Counted from the first letter of the stretch, positions 8,088 through 17,467 are shown. The stretch: 64,000 bases of DNA from an uncultured Lachnospiraceae bacterium (GCA_910586125.1 CAJUHP010000008.1:1-64000), one strand, 5' to 3'. Translations and numbers: made by a program. The notes: generated from the sequence alone by a model not told the origin.

Positions 8088-10286
8088 ATGGAATTTATCC
8101 GATTGATATCCGGGTATCGGACAGCGCTGGGGGACGGGCTTCTGGTGCCGGACTCACCAAAACATATGGCGGCTGAAGAACTGTATCCGGCCTCGGCAGG
8201 CAGTATTCTTCACCTGTGTGACAGACGATATGTATATGCTGTAGCGCTGTATTCACCAGAGCGAAATTTGACGTATGCTTATACCTATGCTTATCATCCG
8301 GAAGAAAACTGGACGACTTACACAAAAAATCTGACGCCGCAGAGTTATGGGGCGGAGGATTACCGCTTTGACCAGGATTGCTGGTTTCGTGTCTGTGTGA
8401 AAAGAGCTGACGGCGGCGATCTAGAAGAGGAAGACCGGGCGAGGGCCGGAAAATTGGTTCTATTTTCCGGGGAAAAGCCCGCGTATCAGGAAAAGGAATA
8501 TTTTCGCGCGGAGGCGGCACGGGTTGCCAAAGCGATACAGGAAGCCGAGCAGAGGATACAGGGAAAAAAGAACAGCAGATATGGTGCCATGAAGCTATGT
8601 CTGCTGGCGGATACCCATTATACCATCGGGGGAACCTGGGAGGATACCGCTCACAATATTTGGTCCGTGGCCGAAAAGGCCGGTTATGACGCCATTGTTC
8701 ATCTGGGAGATCTGACGGACGGAATGTTGTCGAAAGAACTGACAGGGAAATATGTACGGCGGATTGTGGAGGATCTGGAGAAATGCCGTACTCCTCTCTA
8801 TATCGTTCCGGGAAACCATGACAGTAATTATTTCCGAAATCGGGAAAACACATTTTCGGCAGAGGAAATGAAACGCCTGTACCAGTTGGATGGGGCGGAG
8901 GATGTTTCGGAAAAGAAACATGGGGATAAGCCGGGGCTGACGGAGTGTTCCAACAGCGGACTGGATTATTATATCGACGTACCAGATTATTCGGTGCGGA
9001 TGATTTTTCTGTCTTCGTTTGAAGATGCGGCGGCAATCCGCTATGGATACCGTGAGGAACAGCTTGTGTGGCTGAGGGAGACGCTTGCTTTGGCCAAGGC
9101 GGGAACCCGTTTTCTGATATTTTCTCATGACGCGCCGCTTGCCAAGCTGGATTACTGGAGCTTCCATATCCGTAACGGAGAACGGCTGCTGGATATTCTG
9201 GAAGATTATAATCATAGAGAGGATTACCAGGTAATCGGCCTTTTTTACGGGCATACCCATGCGGATTACGTGTTTGAGGAGTGCAGCTTTCCTCTGATAT
9301 CCGTAGGTTGTGCGAAGATGGAGTATTTTACGGATAAAAAGCCGCGGGGGGCGGCGGCCTGGCCCAGAGAGGCGGGGACAGTGACGCAGGACCTGTGGGA
9401 TAGCCTGGTGATTGACTTTGACAGAGAGATGCTTTCTTTGATTCGCTTTGGAGCGGGGAAAGACCGGGAGGTTTCATTTTCCAAGAGGGATATCCGATAC
9501 CGGGATATTTTGATTTGCAGGCGGCGGGAGCGCTCCATGAAGATTTGGGCGCACCGCGGAGCCAGCGGCCATGCGCCGGAAAATACGCTGACTGCTTTTG
9601 AACTGGCAGAAGATCTCGGAGCAAACGGGATTGAGCTGGACGTCCAGTTGACAAAGGATAAGATACCGGTGGTCATTCATGACGAGCGGGTGGACCGGGT
9701 TGCCGACGCGACTGGATTTGTTCGGGATTTTACGCTGCAGGAGCTGAAAAAACTGAATGTAAATAAAAATTTTCCAGCCTTTGGGCGGACAGAAATTCCG
9801 ACGCTTTGTGAAGTTTATGATTGGGTTAAACACACAGACCTGACAGTGAATCTGGAGTTAAAAAACGGACAGATCGATTATGAGGGGCTGGAGGAAAAGG
9901 TACTGCGGCTGGCGGAGGAGAAAGGGATTACCGAGAGGATTCTCTATTCTTCGTTTCATCATCGCTCGATGCTGCGGATAAAAAGGCGGCGTCCGGCTGC
10001 GCGGATTGCATTTTTATATTCGGACGGTTTTTTAGATATGGCAGAGTACGGCGTGCGATACGGAGCCTGGGCACTGCATCCGGCGCTTGCAAATATTTTG
10101 TTGGATAAACCAGAGACAGGGAGGGACGGCAGTTCGGATGCACGGCTCGTTCCCCGGCTGGTGGAAGAGTCTCATAAAAATGGTCTTCGGGTTCATGTGT
10201 GGACGGTGAATGAGGAGACAGACATAGAGCGGCTGAGGGAATGGGGAATTGATGCGGTGATTACAAATTTTGTGGAAAAGGGCTGA
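8088..10286 (+). CDS. Fusion of calcineurin-like metallophosphoesterase and glycerophosphodiester phosphodiesterase
   Basis: 732 residues with no signal peptide. Residues 1-160 form an unassigned beta-rich domain. Residues about 167-430 are a metallophosphoesterase with ADTHY (D175, H177), HLGDLTD (D208), PGNHD (242-246), FSHDAP and YGHTH metal ligands. From residue 484 a complete GDPD domain begins MKIWAHRGASGHAPENT and continues with IELDVQLTKD, VVIHDERVDR and the final AVITNF. GDPD enzymes hydrolyse glycerophosphodiesters to glycerol-3-phosphate and an alcohol. The next gene, 8 bases on, activates glycerol phosphate, so the fusion may recycle glycerophosphate or trim glycerophosphate-modified intermediates. 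No stop or frameshift separates the two parts. Confidence 0.88.
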   Translation: MEFIRLISGYRTALGDGLLVPDSPKHMAAEELYPASAGSILHLCDRRYVYAVALYSPERNLTYAYTYAYHPEENWTTYTKNLTPQSYGAEDYRFDQDCWFRVCVKRADGGDLEEEDRARAGKLVLFSGEKPAYQEKEYFRAEAARVAKAIQEAEQRIQGKKNSRYGAMKLCLLADTHYTIGGTWEDTAHNIWSVAEKAGYDAIVHLGDLTDGMLSKELTGKYVRRIVEDLEKCRTPLYIVPGNHDSNYFRNRENTFSAEEMKRLYQLDGAEDVSEKKHGDKPGLTECSNSGLDYYIDVPDYSVRMIFLSSFEDAAAIRYGYREEQLVWLRETLALAKAGTRFLIFSHDAPLAKLDYWSFHIRNGERLLDILEDYNHREDYQVIGLFYGHTHADYVFEECSFPLISVGCAKMEYFTDKKPRGAAAWPREAGTVTQDLWDSLVIDFDREMLSLIRFGAGKDREVSFSKRDIRYRDILICRRRERSMKIWAHRGASGHAPENTLTAFELAEDLGANGIELDVQLTKDKIPVVIHDERVDRVADATGFVRDFTLQELKKLNVNKNFPAFGRTEIPTLCEVYDWVKHTDLTVNLELKNGQIDYEGLEEKVLRLAEEKGITERILYSSFHHRSMLRIKRRRPAARIAFLYSDGFLDMAEYGVRYGAWALHPALANILLDKPETGRDGSSDARLVPRLVEESHKNGLRVHVWTVNEETDIERLREWGIDAVITNFVEKG

Positions 10287-10294
10287 GGGACCAG

Positions 10295-11659
10295 ATGAAA
10301 AAAGTGATTACATACGGAACGTTTGATCTGTTCCATGAAGGGCATTACAATCTGCTGAAACGGGCCAAAGCGCTGGGGGATTATCTGATTGTCGGTGTTA
10401 CGACAGAGTATTATGACCTGCAGCGGGGAAAGCTCAATGTGGTGGACTCGATTGTGGATCGGATTGAAAATGTAAAGAAGACAGGTCTGGCCGATGAGAT
10501 CATCGTGGAAGATCACGAGGGGCAGAAGCAGGAAGACATCCAGAAGATGAATGTGGACGTTTTTACTGTGGGCTCCGACTGGATAGGCGTGTTTGATTAT
10601 CTGAAGGAATTGTGTGAGGTAATCTATCTGGAACGGACGCCGGAGATTTCGTCGTCGATTCTGCGGGCGCATAAATATCCAATTGTACAGATGGGAATGA
10701 TCGGCTCCGGCCGGATTGCGCCGCGGTTTTTGGCCGAGGCAAAATATGTCAGCGGGGTCAATGTGCGGGCCGTTTACAATCCGAATGAGAAGAGCGCCAG
10801 AAAGTTTGGACGGATACATGAGGTGGAACCGTATTTCGGAAGCTTTGCGGATTTTCTGTCGGAGGTGGACGCAATCTATATCGCTTCTCCCCATGAGACA
10901 CATTATGAATATGCCAGAATGGCGATTGAGGCCGGAAGGCATGTGCTGTGCGAAAAACCGCTGACATTTACCGTGCGGGAAGCCAGGGATCTATATGAGC
11001 TGGCCAAGGAGAGGGGCGTCGTTCTGATGGAGGGAATCAAGACGGCGTATTGTCCCGGATTTATTCAGATGATGAATGTAGCCAAGAGCGGCCGCATCGG
11101 GGAAGTGCGTGACGTGGAAGCTTGTTTTTCGCGGATCACGGCGCCGGAATTGAGAGAGATGCGCGACTGGGAGTTTGGCGGCGCTTTTCTGGAGTTTGGA
11201 AGCTATACGCTGCTGCCCATTTTCAAGCTGTTCGGCAGCCAGTATGAGAGCGTGGAGTTTGACAGTATTCTGGCGGAAAACGGTGTGGATTTGTATACAA
11301 AGATTCATTTCCGGTATAAGGACGGGTTAGCGCTGTCAAAGACTGGGATAGGGGTCAAGTCGGAGGGGCAGTTGGTGATCGCCGGGACAAAGGGCTATAT
11401 CCTGGCGGAGTCGCCGTGGTGGCTGACGAAATCCTTTGTGGTAAGATATGAAGATCCGGGGAGGATAGAGCGGTATTCGCCCAAGTTTTTGGGGGATGGA
11501 CTCCGGTATGAGATCGCAGATTTTGTGTCGAAAATCAACGGGGGCAACCGGATGGGGTATTGTCTGACGCAGGAAGAATCGGTGGCTATGGCGGGGGTTG
11601 TGGAGAGGTTTATGGAGAATAGGGTACATAGAGCCGGTCATTTGGCGGCGGCGCAGTAA
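10295..11659 (+). CDS. Fusion of glycerol-3-phosphate-type cytidylyltransferase and Gfo/Idh/MocA oxidoreductase
   Basis: 454 residues. Residues 1-128 match TagD-type cytidylyltransferases: TYGTFDLFHEGH (H14, H17), GVTTEYYD and the ERTPEISSS segment in place of the RTxGISTT signature. From about 130 a second domain begins MGMIGSGRIAPRF (NAD(P)-binding), followed by EKPLTF with the conserved lysine and an alpha/beta C-terminal half, as in Gfo/Idh/MocA oxidoreductases. The first part should make a CDP-polyol such as CDP-glycerol. The second may reduce or oxidise the polyol or sugar precursor, but its substrate cannot be read from sequence. Domain assignment is secure; the specific substrate is inference. 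Confidence 0.85.
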   Translation: MKKVITYGTFDLFHEGHYNLLKRAKALGDYLIVGVTTEYYDLQRGKLNVVDSIVDRIENVKKTGLADEIIVEDHEGQKQEDIQKMNVDVFTVGSDWIGVFDYLKELCEVIYLERTPEISSSILRAHKYPIVQMGMIGSGRIAPRFLAEAKYVSGVNVRAVYNPNEKSARKFGRIHEVEPYFGSFADFLSEVDAIYIASPHETHYEYARMAIEAGRHVLCEKPLTFTVREARDLYELAKERGVVLMEGIKTAYCPGFIQMMNVAKSGRIGEVRDVEACFSRITAPELREMRDWEFGGAFLEFGSYTLLPIFKLFGSQYESVEFDSILAENGVDLYTKIHFRYKDGLALSKTGIGVKSEGQLVIAGTKGYILAESPWWLTKSFVVRYEDPGRIERYSPKFLGDGLRYEIADFVSKINGGNRMGYCLTQEESVAMAGVVERFMENRVHRAGHLAAAQ

Positions 11660-11681
11660 GGCTAACAGGAGTATCTGGAAA

Positions 11682-14231
11682 ATGAGAAGAAAGACGAAGA
11701 AGGATATCCGCAGCATTCTGAATACCTTGCAGAAAGCGCATGAGCAGGCTTTGCTTCTGTTTCGCAAAAATCGTGCGGCGGATGCGCAGAAGCTGTTGGG
11801 CGACTGCCAAGAATGTGCGCAGCAGATCGGGGAGACTATTGAGAGAATCGAAGGAACCGGAACGCAGGCCGTTTCTGTTCTGGAAAGTTATTGTGAGCTA
11901 CTGTACCAGATGAGTCAGTGCAAAAACCGGAAAGAGCAGGCTGAGTGGAAAATCAAGATGGACGACAGCATCTGCCAGGTGGAGAGAGAGGTCAAGGATG
12001 TGTTGCCAACCGCTCCGCTGAAAGTCGTATTTCTGCCTTACAAGGCTTCCATGTGGGATTGTCTGGAAAGTGTGTGGGAAGCAGCGGCAGATGATCCGGA
12101 CTGTGAAGCGATCGTTGTTCCAATTCCATATTTTGAGAGAGATGAGAAGGGCGGCGCGAAAAAGCTTTGCTATGAGGGGGAGATGTTTCCCTCGTATGTT
12201 CCGATTATGCCCTATGAAGCATTTTCACTGGAGGCAGAACAGCCGGATGTGATTTTTATCCATAATCCCTATGATGACGGAAACTATGTGACCAGCGTTC
12301 ACCCGAATTATTATTCTGCTGCCTTAAAAAAATATACGGATATGTTAGTATATATACCTTATTTTTTTAATGGAAAGGGACCGATGCCGGAAACCCATTT
12401 AAATCTGCCTGCCTATCAGATGGTTGATAGAATTATCGTGCAGGATGAAGAGAAGGCGGAGTCTTTGGCACAGTATGTACCAAAGGAGAAAATTGTGGTT
12501 TTGGGATCGCCGAAAGTAGATCGGCTGTTAAAGCTGGAAAAGAAAAGGGATAAGATTATAGAGACGGAAATTGCACAGGAATGGAGAGATAAGATTCGGG
12601 GGAAAAAGGTTGTTCTCTATAATGTCAGTGTTACGGGAATTTTGCATAACAGTAAAGTAGCGATGGATAAAATTCGCTATGTTTTATCGCGCTTTGAGGG
12701 GCGTAAGGATGTGGTGCTATGGTGGCGTCCGCATCCGCTGATGGAAGCGACATTACAGTCCATGCGTGTGGATTTGTATGAAGAGTATATGCGGATTAAG
12801 CGGGAGTTTGTGCGCAAGGGGTATGGTATTCTGGATGAGACGGGGGATGCTGGAATTGCTGCCATAGTGGCGGATGCGTATTTGGGGGAGAATAGTTCAT
12901 CGCTGCTGCATTATTTTGGGGTGTTGGGGAAGCCGGTTTATATTACATGCTGGTCGATATTGGAAGAAATGAGAGAGGAGGATCGAGCAGGGCTTTTCTT
13001 TATGGATTGTTATTTTGAAGGAAATGATGCCTGGTTTGTTCCTCGCTCCGGATTGGGATATCAATATCTATGTAAGATGGATATGGATTCAGGAAAAATT
13101 TCTTTAGAATATGAATTACCTGGGGAGTTTCTTAACCCTGCTCAGGGCGGTTCTTATTTTGGTATTAGTAAAATAAAGGAAAATATAATATTGGTTCCTG
13201 TATGGGCAAATGATATTTATGTGTATCGGTTGAACACAAAACAAGGAATAAAAATTCCGTTGACCAGTATGGATAAACAGCCTAATTTTTCTCATGCTAT
13301 TGAATATGATGGAAAAGTATTTTTAACGCCAAGGAATTATCTGGCTGTTATAGAGTTGGATGTTGAAACTGGACATATGATAGAGTATGAGGTTCCTAGT
13401 TTTATAGAAGTACATAATGAGGAAGAACTTGCATTTGGTATTGGTTCTGCAGTTTATGAGGATTGTATCTATATTCCATGTGCAAACCGAAAAGAAATCC
13501 TGATATTCCACATGAGAAAAAGGTTTTTTTCCCAAAAAGTTATAGAAGATGCAGAAGCGGGTTTTTATTCTTTGATAAGTAGTGAAAAAAAAATATGGGG
13601 AATTGGCAATAAGACTTCAGAAGTAATCTGTTGGAATATAAGTTCTGATGAAGTAAAGATATACAGAGATTTTCCAGAAGGATACATTGGCGGAATTCAG
13701 CCATTTAGACAGATTGTAGAGATAGAAGATGGGATGTTGGTTTTTCCGGAAAATGCGAATATGACTCTTTTTATCAGTCAGGGACAACACAGTGCAAGCA
13801 AATGTAACGAATTGGAAGATTTTGTAGCTCCTGAAATTTTACAGGAAAATCCAGACAACACATTAAGATATGTGTTGGTAAAGAATTGGAATTCGGAAGT
13901 CGTAGCGCTCCGGGCTGGAAACAGTGGCTTGGTTCGTTATAACAGCAAAAAGAAACATAGTGAAATTATACCCTGTCAACTTCAAAAAAATGATAGAAGA
14001 ATGCTGGAAAATAAAGAGTTTGATCGACTCTTCCTAAAATCGGCAACACCAGGGATTATTTATGAAAATCTGCAGTGGTCAATTTCCCTGTTTTTGAATT
14101 ACCTGACGGACCGAAAAGGATGTCAGGACGAAAAAATAAAAATGATTCGCCAAAAAAATATGGGAATTGTGGATAAAGACTGCGGGCGAAAGATACACCA
14201 GTTAGTCAAGGATGAAGTATGGAAGAAATAG
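11682..14231 (+). CDS. CDP-glycerol glycerophosphotransferase-like GT-B protein with C-terminal beta-propeller-like domain
   Basis: 849 residues from the ATG at 11682, preceded by AGGAG; the upstream in-frame ATG lies within the previous gene. Residues 1-100 are helical, probably coiled coil. Residues about 105-440 look like the GT-B fold of TagF/TagB relatives, with IFIHNPYDD, VVLYNVSVTG, VLWWRPHP and YLGENSSSLLHYFGVLGKPVY. The rest (about 450-780) is made of repeated beta-strand units such as YDGKVFLTPRNYLAVIELD and EDGMLVFPEN, suggesting a propeller. Base composition falls sharply near 13.0 kb, at the domain boundary, suggesting a mosaic origin. It probably transfers a glycerol-phosphate-like group or a sugar; exact activity is uncertain. 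The last 13 bases overlap the licD-like gene. Confidence 0.65.
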   Translation: MRRKTKKDIRSILNTLQKAHEQALLLFRKNRAADAQKLLGDCQECAQQIGETIERIEGTGTQAVSVLESYCELLYQMSQCKNRKEQAEWKIKMDDSICQVEREVKDVLPTAPLKVVFLPYKASMWDCLESVWEAAADDPDCEAIVVPIPYFERDEKGGAKKLCYEGEMFPSYVPIMPYEAFSLEAEQPDVIFIHNPYDDGNYVTSVHPNYYSAALKKYTDMLVYIPYFFNGKGPMPETHLNLPAYQMVDRIIVQDEEKAESLAQYVPKEKIVVLGSPKVDRLLKLEKKRDKIIETEIAQEWRDKIRGKKVVLYNVSVTGILHNSKVAMDKIRYVLSRFEGRKDVVLWWRPHPLMEATLQSMRVDLYEEYMRIKREFVRKGYGILDETGDAGIAAIVADAYLGENSSSLLHYFGVLGKPVYITCWSILEEMREEDRAGLFFMDCYFEGNDAWFVPRSGLGYQYLCKMDMDSGKISLEYELPGEFLNPAQGGSYFGISKIKENIILVPVWANDIYVYRLNTKQGIKIPLTSMDKQPNFSHAIEYDGKVFLTPRNYLAVIELDVETGHMIEYEVPSFIEVHNEEELAFGIGSAVYEDCIYIPCANRKEILIFHMRKRFFSQKVIEDAEAGFYSLISSEKKIWGIGNKTSEVICWNISSDEVKIYRDFPEGYIGGIQPFRQIVEIEDGMLVFPENANMTLFISQGQHSASKCNELEDFVAPEILQENPDNTLRYVLVKNWNSEVVALRAGNSGLVRYNSKKKHSEIIPCQLQKNDRRMLENKEFDRLFLKSATPGIIYENLQWSISLFLNYLTDRKGCQDEKIKMIRQKNMGIVDKDCGRKIHQLVKDEVWKK

Positions 14232-15055
14232 TAATCAGGCAGGGGTATCAAATATCACCGGAAGAATTACATCAAATTCAACAGATTCAGATAGAACTGA
14301 TTTGTGAAGTGGATCGAATTTGTAAAAAGCATCGGATTCGCTACAACATGGTTGGAGGAACCATGTTAGGCGCTGTACGGCATAAGGGATATATTCCATG
14401 GGATGACGACGCGGATATTGGTTTCTTAAGAGAAGAATATGAAAAATTCAGAGGCATCTGTAAAACGGAATTAGATCCGGAAAAATATTATATTCAGGAT
14501 TTCCGCGATACAGAAGGATACCGTTGGGGGTATGGAAAACTTCGCAGAAAAGGAACCGAATTTATTCGATTAAATCAGGAATTTATGCCCTATGAACAGG
14601 GAATTTCTATTGATTTAATGCCTTTTGACAATGTTCCGGATTCTACGATTGGAAAAAGAATTCATTTTCTTACCTGTTTCATCTACCGAAAGATATTTTG
14701 GTCTGCAGTAGGGAGGAAAAGTGAAAATCATACCGGAAAACGAATTCTGTATCGGATGCTTTATAGAATACCTGAAAAGATATTGATTAGAAGTTATCAG
14801 AAATTCATTGACCGGTGCAATAAAAAAGAGACCAGTCAAGTACGAATTCTTACTTTTCCCACTCCAAAAGGAGTATTTGGATATGAACGCAGATGGTATA
14901 CAGAGCTGGCAGAATATGAATTTGAGGAATATATGCTCCCTGGGGCGGCAGATTATGATGGATATTTGCAAGTGAAATATAAGAATTATATGGATTGCCC
15001 ACCTGTAGAAAAACGGAAAACTCATCCTGTTTCAAAGCTTACATTATTATCATGA
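14219..15055 (+). CDS. LicD family phosphotransferase
   Basis: 278 residues. It contains the LicD signature GGTMLGAVRHKGYIPWDDDADIG (written here in part as GGTMLGAVRHKG and PWDDDADIG), with acidic D62-D64 and D66 of the nucleotidyltransferase-like fold. LicD proteins move phosphocholine, or in fukutin relatives ribitol phosphate, from a CDP donor to a sugar. It overlaps the previous gene by 13 bases and has AAGGA upstream. A cytidylyltransferase gene follows 11 bases later and probably makes its donor. A second LicD domain sits in the 975-residue protein at 47191-50118. Confidence 0.88.
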   Translation: MEEIVIRQGYQISPEELHQIQQIQIELICEVDRICKKHRIRYNMVGGTMLGAVRHKGYIPWDDDADIGFLREEYEKFRGICKTELDPEKYYIQDFRDTEGYRWGYGKLRRKGTEFIRLNQEFMPYEQGISIDLMPFDNVPDSTIGKRIHFLTCFIYRKIFWSAVGRKSENHTGKRILYRMLYRIPEKILIRSYQKFIDRCNKKETSQVRILTFPTPKGVFGYERRWYTELAEYEFEEYMLPGAADYDGYLQVKYKNYMDCPPVEKRKTHPVSKLTLLS

Positions 15056-15066
15056 GGAGTCAATAC

Positions 15067-15504
15067 ATGGTTGAAAAGAAAAAATATAAAGTTGGATATA
15101 CAGATGGGGTCTATGATTTGTTTCATGTGGGGCATTTGAATATGATTCAGGCCGCAAAAAAAGAATGTGAGTATCTGATAGTAGGCGTTCATGGAGATGA
15201 TGTTGTTGAAGAATACAAGCATCGTCGCCCTATCATCAATGAGATAGATCGAAAAAGAATTATTGAATCGGTCAAGGGGGTTGACCGGGCAGAAATCAAT
15301 CGGTTTCGAGATAAGATGAAGCTGTGGGAATTATATCATTTTGATGTTGTTTTTATTGGTGATGATTGGAAGGGGACCGAGCGATGGGAACGCTTTGAAA
15401 AAATCCTAAAAGCTGTTCATGTGGATGTAGTATATGTTCCCTATACAAAAGGAATTTCAACGACAGATATCAGAAAGAAAATTGTGGAAGGGCAGGGAGC
15501 TTAG
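15067..15504 (+). CDS. Glycerol-3-phosphate/ethanolamine-phosphate type cytidylyltransferase
   Basis: 145 residues from the ATG at 15067, chosen because GGAG precedes it and the protein then starts MVEKKKYKVGYTDGVYDLFH. The nucleotide-binding motif is YDLFHVGH (H20, H23), and the C-terminal signature is YTKGISTTDI, close to the RTxGISTT of this family. It should condense CTP with a phosphorylated alcohol. Glycerol phosphate, ethanolamine phosphate or another polyol phosphate are all possible. The LicD just upstream is the likely user of the product. The next gene begins immediately after the stop. Confidence 0.85.
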   Translation: MVEKKKYKVGYTDGVYDLFHVGHLNMIQAAKKECEYLIVGVHGDDVVEEYKHRRPIINEIDRKRIIESVKGVDRAEINRFRDKMKLWELYHFDVVFIGDDWKGTERWERFEKILKAVHVDVVYVPYTKGISTTDIRKKIVEGQGA

Positions 15505-16560
15505 ATGGAAAGAGAGCGGATACGGATTGCTGTAACAATGGGAGATCCGGCAGGAATTGGGCCGGAGATTATTGTAAAGGCTTTAAGTCATGTAGAAGTG
15601 TATCAAAAGTGTATTCCTGTGGTAATAGGCGATTATGAGGCTCTGGCTGATGCGATACGAATTTGCGGTTTGCCGTTGGAGTTAAATGAGGTATCTGATG
15701 TAGCAGACGGAAAAGGAGAATTTGGCCGGATTGATTTTGTAAATAAGGGGTATCTGAAAAAAGGAAGTTGGGAGTATAAAAAGAACAGCGCGCTGTGCGG
15801 GGACGCTTCGTTTCAATATGTGGTATTTGGAATTCAGGAAGCGATGAAAAGAAAAGTGCAGGCAGTAGTTACCGCGCCTATTAATAAGGAATCTTTGAAT
15901 ATGGCAGGACATGCGTACAGCGGACATACGGAGATTTTTGCGGAGTATACAGGAACGAAGGATTTTGCTATGCTACTGGCCAGTAAGGTTCTGCATGTTA
16001 TCCATGTATCCACACATTGTTCTCTGCGGGAAGCCTGCGACAGAGTAAAAAAAGAAAGAGTTTTAATGGTAATTTCCCTGGCACAGGAAGGGATGCGTCA
16101 ATTGGGATACTCTCATCCGAAAATTGCGGTGGCCGGATTGAATCCTCATTGTTCGGAGAACGGACTGTTTGGAACGGAAGAAGAAAAAGAAATATTGCCG
16201 GCGATTGAAGCGGCGCGAAGTATGGGAATGGATGTATATGGTCCGGAGTCACCGGATACGGTCTTTGTAAAATGCCAGGCAGGACAATATGATATCGTCG
16301 TTGCTATGTATCATGATCAGGGACATATTCCGCTTAAGCTGAGCGGGTTTCAATATGACTTACAGGAAGATAAATATAAATCGGTGAGCGGAATAAACTG
16401 TACAATTGGATTGCCAATTGTAAGGACTTCGGTGGATCATGGAACGGCGTTTGGAAAAGCTGGAGAAGGGCGGGCGAATGAAGAGAGTATGTTGGATGCC
16501 ATTTTTGCTGGGGTAGAGATGGCGAAGAACAGGGGAATTCAGAATGGAATATTATTATGA
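15505..16560 (+). CDS. PdxA-family 4-phospho-hydroxy-acid dehydrogenase
   Basis: 351 residues, full length for PdxA. It starts VTMGDPAGIGPEI and contains TAPINKESL, the metal-binding histidine in SGHTEIFAEYT, MYHDQGHIPLK and SVDHGTAFGKAG. Classic PdxA oxidises 4-phosphohydroxy-L-threonine in vitamin B6 synthesis; PdxA2 members oxidise 4-phospho-D-threonate or -erythronate. There is no other B6 gene here. The gene sits between a cytidylyltransferase and a methyltransferase, starts directly at the previous stop and overlaps the next gene by 17 bases, so it is likely part of precursor synthesis for a phosphorylated glycan decoration. Family is clear, substrate is not. Confidence 0.88.
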   Translation: MERERIRIAVTMGDPAGIGPEIIVKALSHVEVYQKCIPVVIGDYEALADAIRICGLPLELNEVSDVADGKGEFGRIDFVNKGYLKKGSWEYKKNSALCGDASFQYVVFGIQEAMKRKVQAVVTAPINKESLNMAGHAYSGHTEIFAEYTGTKDFAMLLASKVLHVIHVSTHCSLREACDRVKKERVLMVISLAQEGMRQLGYSHPKIAVAGLNPHCSENGLFGTEEEKEILPAIEAARSMGMDVYGPESPDTVFVKCQAGQYDIVVAMYHDQGHIPLKLSGFQYDLQEDKYKSVSGINCTIGLPIVRTSVDHGTAFGKAGEGRANEESMLDAIFAGVEMAKNRGIQNGILL

Positions 16561-17467
16561 GTATTTTAAGGAACAGCTTGAAAAGTATATAAATGCTGGA
16601 AAGATTCGCCCTGAAGGAAATGTTGTTATATATCCGTTTGGAAAACAGGGGATGACAGTAAAACAAATTTTAAATTGGCAATATGGAATAAAAGAAGCAT
16701 TTATTTGTGATAATGGATTTAGCAAAATAAATCCTCAAATTAAATCTTTAGATTATCTTGCCCAGATTAATACTTCAAAGTATTGTTTTCTAATTACCAG
16801 TGATCATTTGGGCTACTGGGATGAAATACGGGATAATCTCAGAAAATATGTAGCAGAAGAAAATATCCTTGATTTATTTTCCTGTAAACCGCTTACATAC
16901 CATGAGCCAAGGATAGCTTCTCTGGAAATAGCATCACGGGAAATCTATCATAAAAAAATTGCGGGCGCAGTGGCAGAAGCAGGCGTATACAGAGGCGATT
17001 TTTCCGCTTACATTAACCAGTTTTTTTACGATAGAAAACTTTACTTATTTGATACATTTGAAGGATTTCATGCCAATGATATTGAGGTAGAAAAAGAAAA
17101 GAGCTTTTCATTGAGGAAAGAAGGATTTTTTGGAGATACTTCTATAGATATTGTATTGAGTAAAATGACTTTTCGAGACAATGTTATTATAAAAAAAGGA
17201 TTTTTCCCTGAAACAACAGAGGGGATTCAGGAAAAGTTCTGTTTTGTAAATTTGGATATGGATTTATATCAGCCAATAAAAGCAGGACTGGAATATTTTT
17301 ATCCAAGACTCTGTGGGGGGGGGTATATATTTATCCATGATTGTAATATAGGGCATCCGAATTATAAAGGGGCAAGGGAAGCTTTGCTTGAATTTACAGA
17401 AAAAATGGGGATAGGTTATGTACTTTTGCCAGACAATGCAACGGCAGTACTTGCCAAAGGTATGTAG
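16544..17467 (+). CDS. TylF/MycF-type SAM-dependent O-methyltransferase with N-terminal Rossmann-like module
   Basis: 307 residues. Residues about 25-115 are a divergent copy of the locus-wide Rossmann-like module (VVIYPFGKQG, FICDNGFSK). Residues about 130-300 match TylF/macrocin O-methyltransferase relatives: AEAGVYRGDFSAYI, LYLFDTFEGF, FVNLDMDLYQPI and GGGYIFIHDC. These enzymes methylate sugar hydroxyls in a metal-dependent way. It overlaps the pdxA-like gene by 17 bases. A second protein of the same type is encoded at 25872-26891. The sugar it modifies is unknown. Confidence 0.8.
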   Translation: MEYYYEYFKEQLEKYINAGKIRPEGNVVIYPFGKQGMTVKQILNWQYGIKEAFICDNGFSKINPQIKSLDYLAQINTSKYCFLITSDHLGYWDEIRDNLRKYVAEENILDLFSCKPLTYHEPRIASLEIASREIYHKKIAGAVAEAGVYRGDFSAYINQFFYDRKLYLFDTFEGFHANDIEVEKEKSFSLRKEGFFGDTSIDIVLSKMTFRDNVIIKKGFFPETTEGIQEKFCFVNLDMDLYQPIKAGLEYFYPRLCGGGYIFIHDCNIGHPNYKGAREALLEFTEKMGIGYVLLPDNATAVLAKGM

